A stretch of 52,235 nt of DNA, taken from positions 1 through 52,235 of the forward strand of contig LNDB01000015.1 of assembly GCA_001515265.1 (NCBI GenBank), written 5' to 3'. Of the stretch, positions 8,412-17,894 are shown piece after piece (position 1 is the stretch's first letter; each line of letters starts with the position of its first letter). The notes under the pieces were generated by a model. It did no database searches and was not told where the DNA came from. It saw only the letters and a program-made list of their open reading frames with translations. The position numbers were made by a program, and so were the translations under genes. The stretch comes from Candidatus Dichloromethanomonas elyunquensis (GTDB taxonomy: Bacteria > Bacillota > Desulfitobacteriia > Desulfitobacteriales > Syntrophobotulaceae).

Positions 8412-10074
8412 TATGATAATCGGGCAAGAAAGCCTTAAAGTTGATAATAAACCGGAATTAAGGGAATTATGTACGGAAGTCCTCAAAAGGGCAAAGGATC
8501 CCCAAGATATGTACGAACTTGCCGCAACTTTGGAATCTATGGGCTGGAACGACATAATGGCGAGAGATAGGTTTGGGTACAATGACATTTTCTCCATGGC
8601 GCAAGAACTTTGGAACATTATCCAAAATGAATTGCACATTACCCCGATCTTGAAAACGGAGAAAATTTCAACACGGGATTTTCTATGGCAATCCATTAGG
8701 AGCTTTTTGAGAGGGACAATTTTTGCGCTGCCAATGGCTGTTTCTGTTCTTTCAATGTTAACCCTTCGGTTTTCACTCTGGTCTTATGAAAACCTTTCAG
8801 TTGCGCTTGCTACCAGTATTTCTATAGGAACAATTTTAAGTTTTGTCGTTGTCGGTGGATTCACACAGGCTTTAGCCAGGCGCGGGTTTATGTATCTTGG
8901 GCAAAACCTCGGTTATATGGCGAGAAAGTCGACCTTTTACTTTATTCGTTTCGGTTTTGTTACTGCTGTTATTGTAACGGTCTTATTCTTCTTAATAAAC
9001 TGGCTATTCCGAATTTTCCCATGGTCAATGGCGTCAATTATCATCCTCTTTTATTTCTTTTTGACAACTATTTGGCTTTCCGTTACGGTTATGTATATGC
9101 TCAAAAAAGAACTTGTGTTTACCGGACTAATAACTGCCGGAATAGGTATTGTTTTCATTCTCTTTATACTTTTGAAAATGGATATCATTATATCTCAGTT
9201 AATCGCTTTGTGTATAGTAGCAATCGCAGGTTTTTTTATCGCAAGATATTATTTTTACCAGACTGAAAAACAAATGGAAAAAGGAATTGCTCCGACTTTC
9301 CCCAGACTTTCTATGATGCTGTATTCCACAATGCCCTTTTTTAAATATGGTTTTTTTTATTTTTTATTTTTAAATCTTGACAGGATTATAGCATGGTCAA
9401 CGAACGGTATATATATGCCGTTTGTTATTTGGTTTCGGGGAGAGTATGAACTGGGACTCGATTTTGCTTTAATGGTCCTGATGCTTCCCATGGGTTTTGT
9501 GGAAGTTGTTGTTAACGAAATTATGATGAAAATTGAGCTAGATCAAAAGAAGTATTCCATCGGGGAAATTTCCGTAATGAATCAAGTATATAGAAATTTC
9601 CACAACAGATGGATTCGTTTTATGAGTATTTTCTGCATTATTAACGGAATTGTTCTTTATTTAATTATCCGTTATGTTGATTATAACCATATTATTCACT
9701 TACGGATATTAGCTAACCCAATTACTCATTTTGTTCTAATTATAGGTATTATTTCTTACTCGGTAGTATCATTGGGATTAATGAATTCGCTTATTCTTTT
9801 CAGTCTTTCCAAACCGGAAATTGCAGGGCGTGCTATTGCCGTAGCAACAGGAGTAAATTTAGTTGTCGGGTTCATACTAAGCCGTTGGGCTGCTCCTTTA
9901 AATGCGTTTCTAGTTGCCCGCTGGCCATCACTTTTAAGTTACTTGGGCTGGGTCAATTACAGTTGGGCAGTAATTGGACTGGCTGCCGGTTCCGTTATTT
10001 TTTTCGTTATGACTAGACGCGGAGTGGCTCGCGTATTTTCATACTTGGATTATTACTTATACTTCACGCAATAA
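8404..10074 (+). CDS. pelG: PelG-like polytopic membrane protein with N-terminal helical domain
   Basis: A 556-residue protein. Residues about 15-80 form a cytosolic helical domain (LAATLESMGWNDIMARDRFG, then FSMAQELW), and about 12 membrane segments follow. The stretch around FFYFLFLNLDRIIAWSTNG and the downstream GEYELGLDFALMVLMLP match the PelG pattern of the MATE/PST-like transporter family. PelG moves nascent Pel polymer across the inner membrane together with PelD/PelE. At 556 residues it is about 100 longer than typical PelG, mostly due to the N-terminal extension. It lies three genes downstream of pelF with an eight-base overlap to the coiled-coil gene. The PelG call rests on motif resemblance and context, not a computed alignment. 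Confidence 0.7.
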   Translation: MSNMIIGQESLKVDNKPELRELCTEVLKRAKDPQDMYELAATLESMGWNDIMARDRFGYNDIFSMAQELWNIIQNELHITPILKTEKISTRDFLWQSIRSFLRGTIFALPMAVSVLSMLTLRFSLWSYENLSVALATSISIGTILSFVVVGGFTQALARRGFMYLGQNLGYMARKSTFYFIRFGFVTAVIVTVLFFLINWLFRIFPWSMASIIILFYFFLTTIWLSVTVMYMLKKELVFTGLITAGIGIVFILFILLKMDIIISQLIALCIVAIAGFFIARYYFYQTEKQMEKGIAPTFPRLSMMLYSTMPFFKYGFFYFLFLNLDRIIAWSTNGIYMPFVIWFRGEYELGLDFALMVLMLPMGFVEVVVNEIMMKIELDQKKYSIGEISVMNQVYRNFHNRWIRFMSIFCIINGIVLYLIIRYVDYNHIIHLRILANPITHFVLIIGIISYSVVSLGLMNSLILFSLSKPEIAGRAIAVATGVNLVVGFILSRWAAPLNAFLVARWPSLLSYLGWVNYSWAVIGLAAGSVIFFVMTRRGVARVFSYLDYYLYFTQ

Positions 10075-10098
10075 AGTCAAAAAAAGAAGGTGCGGATA

Positions 10099-12105
10099 TT
10101 GCCGATTTATTTTCAATTGGAAAATCTAATAAGGTTGGTGGTATCCTTCGCTATTCTATTTTTGATTTTTCCGGCCCTTTGTTTTAAAGAAAAGCATGGA
10201 GGTATAGAAGGCTTTTTTTCTAGCTTTATTAAAACAGTTTTCTTTATTATTGTTGTTGGATATATTTTAACGGCTCTGAAGTTGTTTGAGTTTTTTTCCA
10301 TTTGCACCGTCTTTATTCTGTTCATTGTAATTAATAAGTATAAAATTAAAGAAAATAAAGCTTTGTACTCTCCTGCTTCTTTCGCTGCAAAAAGATTAAA
10401 AAAAGTTACCAGAAATAAAGACAAGAATCAGGAAAAACAAAAACCTCCCTTATTTACTTATTTTTTTCAGGCTTTTGACGGGGGTTCTTTATTATTTGAC
10501 TGGATCCCTTCCAAACTAAGGAAAATCCTGATTCAGATCCGACTAAAGCTTGTTGGCTTTGTTAAAGACCCTTTTTCATTATTTTTGTTTGGAGTAATTA
10601 GTATTACTGCTTTTTTGCGTTTCTATGACCCGCTTATCCACGCTGCGCCGGGATTTTCGGACGCACCGGTACATATTGCCTGGATAAAATACGCATGTTC
10701 CAATATTCTTTTCCACGATGGGATCTATCCTCTCGGCCATCATATATTGCTTGCGACCTGGTGGAAATTTGCCGGAGATGATCTCCTTTTTATTTTTAAA
10801 TATTCCGGGGCTCTAAATGGTGTACTTGCTTCCTTAGGAATTTATTTATTTCTTTCAGGGCTCACAGGCAGAAAGGCGGCCGGAATTGTTGGTGCTTTCA
10901 TGTATGGAGTCTTAGGCCAGGTCTTGCCGCTGGACTGGGACCGGCAGGCAGCTACTCTTCCCCAGGAATTTGCCCTAGTATTTCTTATACCTGCGTGGTA
11001 TTTTACAATTCGCTATATTCAAAGCAAAGAAAAAAGGTTTCTTTGGACGGCAGGTTCGGCGTATGCAGTTATTGGGCTGATTCATACTTTAGTTTATGCA
11101 TTTATGGTATTCGGTGTGGTTCTCATAATTCTTGTTTATTTTGTATCTGACATCCGTAAGAACTTTAGAGCAAATGTTAATTTAATGCTGGCAGGGATTG
11201 CATCAGGAATTATCTCGGCATTGCCAATGATATATGGTCTTCTTTTAAGTGAAAAATTTCATGCTTCCTCATTTGAGTTCATGACATCTGTTACTCAAGC
11301 AAAGATTCCGAATATCACCGATACAGATTACACTGTTCTCATAGCATTATCTGCAATTTTCCTGCTGATGATTTTCAGTATATTGAAGAAAAAGGGGATA
11401 GAGCTTACTGTTTTTATAATCTTTTGTTCTATCCTTTCCTATATATTCTACAGGTACCTTGGCTTATGGACCGGAAATGGGATTATTGTCAGCAGGATAT
11501 CAATTCTCTGGGGGATGGTTGTCTGCTTGACAATCGGCTATGGATGGCATGCTATTGCCCAAATCTTAAGTGTAGTAATGAGGCCAAAATTTGAGTTTGT
11601 AATCTGTATAGCTTTCCTGGCAGTAGCCATCGCGTATTATCCTCCTACTCCCCCACATCCCTATAAAATGGTCCCCGATACAACGATTAACCAATACCTA
11701 AGCATTAGTCATAAATATGTTCCTACCACTTGGATGATGGTTTCCAATGAAGAGGGATACTGGCTTTGTCTGTCAGAAGCTTGGCATACAAATTTATGGG
11801 ATTTTCTTGAATACAGTCCTGTAGCGAAGAGAATAACCAAAGAGAATACAGGCGGAACTAAGCAAGATATTGATGTCGAAGACATCTTTGTGTTTTTCGA
11901 AAAAAAAGTATATAATCCCTTTCCATTGGAGAAACCGGGAGATTTGTTTTTTGAAAAAATCCAAAACCGTATTAATAACTATACTCTTTTGCAGCAATGG
12001 CTGGCTGCCTTCAGTCAATTTCATACGAATATTGAAATATTTTATGAAAATGACGAACTAAGAGTATATCATATTCACCAAAACCTAGAAGACATCAAAA
12101 AATAA
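10099..12105 (+). CDS. Large GT-C-like membrane protein, copy 1
   Basis: A protein of about 668 residues with two N-terminal hydrophobic segments, a charged linker, then about ten further membrane segments and a C-terminal soluble part of roughly 150 residues. The first loop after the linker has FYDPLIHAAPGFSD, with acidic residues placed as in GT-C transferases that use lipid-linked sugars. A conserved WDRQAAT block follows later. TTG 10099 is chosen because AAGGTG is six bases upstream and the resulting start MPIYFQ aligns with MPIVNQ of the paralogue at 12163; the longer frame starts at GTG 10090. GT-C membership is inferred from topology and motif only; no substrate is known. Confidence 0.65.
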   Translation: MPIYFQLENLIRLVVSFAILFLIFPALCFKEKHGGIEGFFSSFIKTVFFIIVVGYILTALKLFEFFSICTVFILFIVINKYKIKENKALYSPASFAAKRLKKVTRNKDKNQEKQKPPLFTYFFQAFDGGSLLFDWIPSKLRKILIQIRLKLVGFVKDPFSLFLFGVISITAFLRFYDPLIHAAPGFSDAPVHIAWIKYACSNILFHDGIYPLGHHILLATWWKFAGDDLLFIFKYSGALNGVLASLGIYLFLSGLTGRKAAGIVGAFMYGVLGQVLPLDWDRQAATLPQEFALVFLIPAWYFTIRYIQSKEKRFLWTAGSAYAVIGLIHTLVYAFMVFGVVLIILVYFVSDIRKNFRANVNLMLAGIASGIISALPMIYGLLLSEKFHASSFEFMTSVTQAKIPNITDTDYTVLIALSAIFLLMIFSILKKKGIELTVFIIFCSILSYIFYRYLGLWTGNGIIVSRISILWGMVVCLTIGYGWHAIAQILSVVMRPKFEFVICIAFLAVAIAYYPPTPPHPYKMVPDTTINQYLSISHKYVPTTWMMVSNEEGYWLCLSEAWHTNLWDFLEYSPVAKRITKENTGGTKQDIDVEDIFVFFEKKVYNPFPLEKPGDLFFEKIQNRINNYTLLQQWLAAFSQFHTNIEIFYENDELRVYHIHQNLEDIKK

Positions 12106-12162
12106 ACAGTTGATTCGTTACGTTGCATTATTGCAGGTTAATACCTGAAAGGGGCTTACAAC

Positions 12163-14115
12163 GTGCCAATAGTGAATCAATACGCTAACCTAATACACCT
12201 GGGGATATCCTTTTGTATTCTCTTTATCATAATGGCCGCCGTCATTTTCAGAGAAGAAGGGGAAGATGCAGTACCGGGAGAACGCTTTTTTTCAAGGTAT
12301 ATCAAGATGGTATTCTTAATTATTATCGTTGGGTATGGGTTCGTCATCCTTAAGCTGTACGAGGTGATTTCTCTTTTTATTTTTATTTGTTTACTATCTA
12401 TTTTTTGGAGATTGCCTGCCGGAAAAAGAATAGATGTTCTTAAAGAAAAAACTTCAAGTCTAATTGTGCTTTTTTATGAAATCTCTGACGGCAGATTTTC
12501 CCTTCTTAACTGGCTGAAGGATCAGAGCAGGAGGATAATGGCAATATTTTGGTATAAGTGCTACTCCATGCTGAAAGATCCGCTGAATTACCTTTTATTT
12601 GGTGTAATTCTTGGTTCCGCATACCTGCGTTTCTATGACCCGTTAACCCATGCCGCGCCCGGACTGTCGGACTCGACGGTAGTACAGGCTTGGATGAATT
12701 ATATTTCAAACAGGGTACTTTTTCATGACGAAATTTATCCGCAAGGAATGCATATTTTTGACGCTACTTTACGTAAGTTTGCCGCAACGGATCCAATTTA
12801 CGTTGTCAAATACGCTGGTCCCTTTAACGGTGTTTTGACCACCATAGCTCTTCATTTCTTTACATCCAGGCTTACCGGCAGAAAAACGGCGGGAATAATC
12901 GCGGCGTTTGTCTTCGGAGTGCTGGGACCGTTTTTGCCTCTTGGATGGGAAAGGCAGGCGGCTACTAATTCACAGGAATTCGCTTTAGTGTTTTTAGTTC
13001 TTGCCTGGTATTTTGTTATTCGTTACCTGGAGAATAAAGAAAAACGACTGGTTATCACTGGGGCGGCTTCACTTTCCGTAATGGGACTAGCTCATTCCTT
13101 GATCTGGGCTTATGCCTGTCTTGGGGTTTTGGTGATTTGTCTTTCTTTTTTCTTTATTGGGCCGCTGAAAAATCTAAAAGCAATTTTGAATGTAGCATTA
13201 GCCGGCGTTTTTTCAGTGGTAATATCCGCGCTGCCGATGCTGATTGGCTTGCTAATGGGAAAATCGTTTAATTCCGCAGCCGAGAGTTTCCTAACGGATT
13301 CCTTAACAGCCGATATCACGAAGCTGACATATTTGGATTATGTAGCTGTTGGTGGCATAATTGGAATAATTATCTTATTTCTTTTATCTCGATGGTTAAA
13401 AGAAAAACCCGAACCTCTTTTATTTGTCATTCTAATGTCTGTTATTTCACTTTTTTCATATATGTACCTTGGGTGGCTCACGGGAAACGCGGTACTGGTA
13501 ACCCGGATAGGTATATTATGGTCGATTATTGCCGCTCTTGCGATAGGGATGGGTTGGCACGCAATAATGAAAATATTAATAAGAATAAAGTTACTGGAGA
13601 TCTTGTTGTGTTTTACTGTGCTCATTGCCGCGACATATTTCTATAAGCCGATGCCTTCTGTACCCTATAAGATGCTTTATGACAGCATGGTTAATCAATT
13701 TGTAAGGATCAGTGATGAGTTTACACCAACGGAATGGATGATCGTTTCTAATGAGGAAGGATATCCGTATGTACTCGGAAAGGGGTTTCATATGCAATTG
13801 TGGGATTTCGCGGATAATTACAGGCCTGAATCGAAAAAACTAGAGAATATTCAAAACGTGGAAGTAATGATGACTCCAGATATCTTTATTATTGTGGAGA
13901 AAAAAGTATTTGAGCCACCGCTAACTGCAACAAAAGAACGCGTAGAGAAGCGTAAAGCCTACTACACTCAGATCGAGAATTGGGTGAGCATTTATAAAAG
14001 TTTCCATGACAATATTACTGTATATTACGAGGACGAGAATATAAAGGTTTATCATATTCATCAAGAAAAAGAAAAAGAGTTTAATCAGGTATGGAATATT
14101 CAAGACAATACATAG
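12163..14115 (+). CDS. Large GT-C-like membrane protein, copy 2
   Basis: A 650-residue paralogue of the preceding gene product. Shared blocks include FYDPLTHAAPGLSD, the SRLTGRKTAGI segment, WERQAAT followed by QEFALVFLVLAWYF, the glycine-rich LTGNAVLVTRIGILW and VSNEEGY in the C-terminal soluble domain, all at matching spacing. Topology is the same: two helices, linker, about ten helices, extracytoplasmic-type tail. It starts at GTG 12163 after GAAAGGGG. The tandem pair probably arose by duplication and may act on two different sugars or as a heterodimer (inference). No database family is recognised with certainty. Confidence 0.65.
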   Translation: MPIVNQYANLIHLGISFCILFIIMAAVIFREEGEDAVPGERFFSRYIKMVFLIIIVGYGFVILKLYEVISLFIFICLLSIFWRLPAGKRIDVLKEKTSSLIVLFYEISDGRFSLLNWLKDQSRRIMAIFWYKCYSMLKDPLNYLLFGVILGSAYLRFYDPLTHAAPGLSDSTVVQAWMNYISNRVLFHDEIYPQGMHIFDATLRKFAATDPIYVVKYAGPFNGVLTTIALHFFTSRLTGRKTAGIIAAFVFGVLGPFLPLGWERQAATNSQEFALVFLVLAWYFVIRYLENKEKRLVITGAASLSVMGLAHSLIWAYACLGVLVICLSFFFIGPLKNLKAILNVALAGVFSVVISALPMLIGLLMGKSFNSAAESFLTDSLTADITKLTYLDYVAVGGIIGIIILFLLSRWLKEKPEPLLFVILMSVISLFSYMYLGWLTGNAVLVTRIGILWSIIAALAIGMGWHAIMKILIRIKLLEILLCFTVLIAATYFYKPMPSVPYKMLYDSMVNQFVRISDEFTPTEWMIVSNEEGYPYVLGKGFHMQLWDFADNYRPESKKLENIQNVEVMMTPDIFIIVEKKVFEPPLTATKERVEKRKAYYTQIENWVSIYKSFHDNITVYYEDENIKVYHIHQEKEKEFNQVWNIQDNT

Positions 14116-14181
14116 TCGCCATTTCCAAAGCCAACAAAGTCTCGTTTCTGAAAACTGTTCGTCCTTGGAGGTAAGTTTTTT

Positions 14182-15345
14182 ATGCCCAAAGTTTTAATAA
14201 CGAACGCCCAACTCAGAAAAGCTCTTGCAACTGTGAGATCTTTAGGAAAAAAAGGGATAGAAACGTATGTTATTGAGGAAACGAGGTTTTCTCCGACTTC
14301 ATTTTCTAAATACTGTTCACAGTCTATGGTTTGTCCAAGCGCGGCAGAAGAACCCGAACATTATTACAGATTCGTAAGTGAGAAGATAAAAGAATACGGG
14401 ATTGACGTTTTTTTACCTATAGATGATGATACGGTTGCTGTTGCCATGGCTCACAAGGATGAATTAACTAAGGTATGCTCCGTGCCGCTTCCGGATTATG
14501 AAAGCTATCAAATTGCTTTAAATAAAGGCAGATCTTATAAACATGCCATATCTGTCGGTGTAAGCCTCCCCAAAACAGTTTTCCCGGATGGCGAAGAAAG
14601 TATTGAAAAGTTAACAGAACACTTAACCTACCCATTGATGGTAAAGGCTGTAAAAAGCAGCGGGGGAAGGGGAATTAAGATTGCTTTTTCCAAAGAAGAA
14701 CTTCTAAACACATACCTCGAGGTACATAAACAGTATCCTTTTCCGGTTATTCAAGAACATCTCGGAGAAGGAGAAATATATGAAGTTGCCCTGCTTTACA
14801 ATTCCCATCATGAACTGAGAGCTTCATTTATCCAAAAACACGTCAGAAAGTTTCCCTTAATTACAGGACCAAGCATAGTCCAGGAAAGCGTAATCTACCC
14901 AGAAATACTGGAGATGGCGATTAAATTTATGCAAGGACTAAAATGGTATGGAATAGCCAGTCTGGAATTTATGAAGCAAAAGGACACCGGGGAGATTAAA
15001 TTTATCGAGATAAACGGGAGATTTTGGAATTCTATTCAGATGGCTATTTTTGCCGGCGTAGATTTCCCGTGGTTATTATTTCAAATTGCCTACAACGGGG
15101 ACATCAAACCTGTAACGAATTATCAGACAGGAATGCTGTGTAGGAACCTTCTTCCGGGGGATATTTTTCATTATATTTTTAATAAAGAAAGAAAACAAAT
15201 GAATCCTCCATTTTGGACTAAAAGTGATACATTTCAAGACGATATCATATCCAAAGATGATCCATTACCAACTATTGGTTTTATGGCAGCGTGTCTGCGT
15301 TACATGTTTGACAAGAAGATGTGGAGATTTTTATTAAGACGCTAG
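14182..15345 (+). CDS. ATP-grasp domain ligase
   Basis: A 387-residue cytosolic protein with a pre-ATP-grasp N-terminal domain (VLITNAQLRKALATVRSLG) and an ATP-grasp core. YPLMVKAVKSSGGRGIKIA is the glycine-rich nucleotide loop, and IKFIEINGRFWNS near residues 275-285 carries the metal-binding Glu and Asn. Such enzymes form acyl-phosphates and ligate an amine or other nucleophile, as in carbamoyl-phosphate synthase-like carboxylate-amine ligases. Many occur in polysaccharide and surface-modification loci, so it could add an amino acid or similar group to a sugar (inference). GGAGGT precedes the ATG at 14182. Confidence 0.8.
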   Translation: MPKVLITNAQLRKALATVRSLGKKGIETYVIEETRFSPTSFSKYCSQSMVCPSAAEEPEHYYRFVSEKIKEYGIDVFLPIDDDTVAVAMAHKDELTKVCSVPLPDYESYQIALNKGRSYKHAISVGVSLPKTVFPDGEESIEKLTEHLTYPLMVKAVKSSGGRGIKIAFSKEELLNTYLEVHKQYPFPVIQEHLGEGEIYEVALLYNSHHELRASFIQKHVRKFPLITGPSIVQESVIYPEILEMAIKFMQGLKWYGIASLEFMKQKDTGEIKFIEINGRFWNSIQMAIFAGVDFPWLLFQIAYNGDIKPVTNYQTGMLCRNLLPGDIFHYIFNKERKQMNPPFWTKSDTFQDDIISKDDPLPTIGFMAACLRYMFDKKMWRFLLRR

Positions 15346-15415
15346 CCGGAAAAAACATTTTACACTTAACTTTTGCCAAAGTAATCCTAATTAAGAAGGA
15401 GATCCAGACCAAATA

Positions 15416-16270
15416 ATGAAAAACGCCTTGACGATTGATGTAGAAGATTGGTATATGACCCAAGATTTTCATTTTGATTATCATACATGGGGGAAATATG
15501 AGGATAGGGTTGAATACAGCACACAACTCCTTCTTGATACCCTGGCGGAACTGAATATCAAGGCCACCTTTTTCGTTTTAGGCTGTGTGGCTGAAAAGCA
15601 TCCAGGTTTGATAGGAAAAATGATTAAGCAAGGACATGAATTGGCCAGCCATGGATATGCACATCAAATGGTTTCAAAGATGAGTAAGGACGAATTTAGA
15701 GACGATATCAAAAAAAGCAAGAATCTGCTGGAAGATATCTCGGGAATAGGAATCAACACGTTTAGGGCGCCAACATGGTCCATTGCCAAAGAATCATTAT
15801 GGGCTTTAGAAGTTCTAGAGGAAGAAGGTTTTCTCTATGACTCCAGTATTCAGCCGTTTATGACCCCTTTATCGGGAATTAACAATGTTCCATTAGAGTT
15901 TTTTTATCCGAGAGTAAATGGCAAAACATTAAAACTATTGGAAATTCCCCCTGGTATCGGGCAGATTGGACCTTTCAAATTTCCGTTTGCAGGAGGATTA
16001 TATTTTAGGGTTATTCCCTATTTTATAGTAAAATCTCTTGTCAAAATGACAAATATTAAACGTCCGTTGGTGAGTTATTTTCATCCTTGGGAAGTTGACC
16101 CGAAGCAGCCACGATTGGATGTAAGCCCTTTGATCAAAATTGCTCATTACTACCACCTGGAAAATAATCTTAAAAAAATAAAGCAATTTCTCAAGGATTT
16201 TGATTGTATGCCGATAAGGGAAGTAATCCAGGCCGATGGAGATTATCCTGTATTTGAAATTTGCAACTGA
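15416..16270 (+). CDS. Polysaccharide deacetylase, XrtA/PEP-CTERM-locus type (CE4, NodB fold)
   Basis: A 284-residue deacetylase. Motif 1 is LTIDVEDWY (D8 to D11 region), motif 2 is SHGYAH with metal-binding H79 and H83, and RAPT (117-120) is motif 3. SYFHPWEVDP near the C-terminus is motif 5-like. The TIDVEDWY start and FHPWE ending match the exosortase-associated deacetylase subfamily. It lacks a signal peptide, as is usual for that subfamily. It would remove N-acetyl groups from GlcNAc or GalNAc units, giving a cationic polymer, the modification that PelA carries out in canonical Pel systems. GAAGGAGA precedes the ATG. Confidence 0.88.
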   Translation: MKNALTIDVEDWYMTQDFHFDYHTWGKYEDRVEYSTQLLLDTLAELNIKATFFVLGCVAEKHPGLIGKMIKQGHELASHGYAHQMVSKMSKDEFRDDIKKSKNLLEDISGIGINTFRAPTWSIAKESLWALEVLEEEGFLYDSSIQPFMTPLSGINNVPLEFFYPRVNGKTLKLLEIPPGIGQIGPFKFPFAGGLYFRVIPYFIVKSLVKMTNIKRPLVSYFHPWEVDPKQPRLDVSPLIKIAHYYHLENNLKKIKQFLKDFDCMPIREVIQADGDYPVFEICN

Positions 16271-16286
16271 AAATTTGGATGGTAAA

Positions 16287-17849
16287 ATGAAACTCATAAA
16301 AAAAATTTCTAATGTTTTGCAACAGAGTTCTAGTAATATTCTGAAGGTTATTATAGTTAACTGCATTTTGGCAGTTGTATCCTTTGTGAAGGATGTCTAT
16401 CTAGCAGCTTATCTTGGCACGTCTGCCATAGCAGATGCTTTTTTGCTTAGCTATTTTATTGTTGATACTTTAGGAAATAACTTTTTGGCAATGGCCTTAG
16501 GCGTTGCCGTAATCCCTGTATTTTCAAAGATTTTTATATCTAAAACCAACAAAGATTTTAATGCCGCAATAGCGGGAGTTCTACTTTTTTCAACTATAGC
16601 ATGCTTGTTTTTATCATTGATCTTATTCTTAAACGGACCCTTGATTTATGCTGCTCTTGGCAGTGGGTTAGATGCTACTACACAATCTTCAGGGTTAATA
16701 ATCTTCAATTTACTTATCCCAATTCTTACTTTTTTCCCTATCATATATCTCGGGATGGCGATTTTACAGGTTCAGAGCAGATTTATTAGTTCAATGACCG
16801 GTCAAATAGTTTTTAACGGATTGTTATTATTAGGGTTGATCTATTTAAATTATACAAAAATATACCTTGAAAAGGGAGTTTTTATTCTAACTGGATTTTT
16901 GATAGCTTCTGTTTTAGCCCAATTTGCATATATATGGATCTTTGTAATCAAGGACTGTAAATGCTTGCCTGAATTTGGTAGAATAAAAGATACCCTTGGT
17001 GATCTTTTAGAAATACTAAAGAACTTGTTACCTTATTTATCCGTTCTTGGATCAACTCAAATCATTTATTTTGTCGAAAGGTATTTCGCAGCTAAACAGG
17101 GTCCGGGTACATTGGCGGCTTTAAATTATGCCTTCAGGCTCGTGCAATTTCCAATATGGGTTTTCATATCAGCTGTAGCTGTAGTGGCCTTTCCGGAAAT
17201 AGCCAGAAAAGCTTATTCCAAAGACAATAATGCTTTTTCGGATAGTGTTAATAAATATTTATTCCTTGGGATCTTATTTACCTTGCCGTTTACAATTATG
17301 TTATATACTCTTAGATATCCTATTATCACGACTCTTTTCCAAAGGGGAGAATTTAATTCTTATTCAGTAGAAGTAACCGCCACAATTTTATCAGGATATG
17401 TTTTCTGTATTGTTTGGCAAGGCATTTCAGCACTTTTGGTCAGGGTTTCCATGTTGAAAGGCAGTAAGCGTATCCCCCTTGTAGCCGCAATCCCGGCCAT
17501 GTCCATTAATATATTGCTATTACGGTATTGGGTACCTTCACTAGGACCTATTGGGATTGGCTATGCTGCTGCCTGCGGGGCGTTTACTAATGCGATGTTG
17601 TTGTATTTTCTCCTTTGGAAATATCTAAGACCCTTAAAATTTATAAAGAACGTTCTCCTATTATCTGGAGCAAATACATTATTATTATTTACTTGTTTGT
17701 TTCTTAAAGGTTTTTGGGTAAACGTGGGAAAAAGTTCGGAGATTACGAGTTTTAGCTGTTTAATACTTATTGGACTTATATGTTTATCTGTTTATTGTTT
17801 GAGCTATTATTTGTTTTGGAAAATAGCAGTACGCTTCGATAACACCTAG
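16287..17849 (+). CDS. MurJ/MviN-type lipid flippase (MOP superfamily)
   Basis: A protein of about 520 residues with 13-14 membrane helices. The N-terminus has FVKDVYLAAYLGTSAIADAF, close to the MurJ/MviN signature (R/K-D-x4-A-x-G-x5-D-A-F), and a mid-protein YFVERYFAAKQGPGTLAALN block resembles the MurJ signature. It probably flips a lipid-linked sugar or oligosaccharide across the membrane. ATG 16287 is preferred because the protein then begins MKLIKKISN; an upstream ATG at 16236 would overlap the deacetylase by 35 bases and add 17 unlike residues. This is a second transporter besides the PelG-like protein. Whether it handles lipid II or a locus-specific glycolipid is unknown. Confidence 0.82.
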   Translation: MKLIKKISNVLQQSSSNILKVIIVNCILAVVSFVKDVYLAAYLGTSAIADAFLLSYFIVDTLGNNFLAMALGVAVIPVFSKIFISKTNKDFNAAIAGVLLFSTIACLFLSLILFLNGPLIYAALGSGLDATTQSSGLIIFNLLIPILTFFPIIYLGMAILQVQSRFISSMTGQIVFNGLLLLGLIYLNYTKIYLEKGVFILTGFLIASVLAQFAYIWIFVIKDCKCLPEFGRIKDTLGDLLEILKNLLPYLSVLGSTQIIYFVERYFAAKQGPGTLAALNYAFRLVQFPIWVFISAVAVVAFPEIARKAYSKDNNAFSDSVNKYLFLGILFTLPFTIMLYTLRYPIITTLFQRGEFNSYSVEVTATILSGYVFCIVWQGISALLVRVSMLKGSKRIPLVAAIPAMSINILLLRYWVPSLGPIGIGYAAACGAFTNAMLLYFLLWKYLRPLKFIKNVLLLSGANTLLLFTCLFLKGFWVNVGKSSEITSFSCLILIGLICLSVYCLSYYLFWKIAVRFDNT

Positions 17850-17894
17850 AGGATTAATTGATTCGAACAGAATAATTTATCTGGGGTGAACAAA

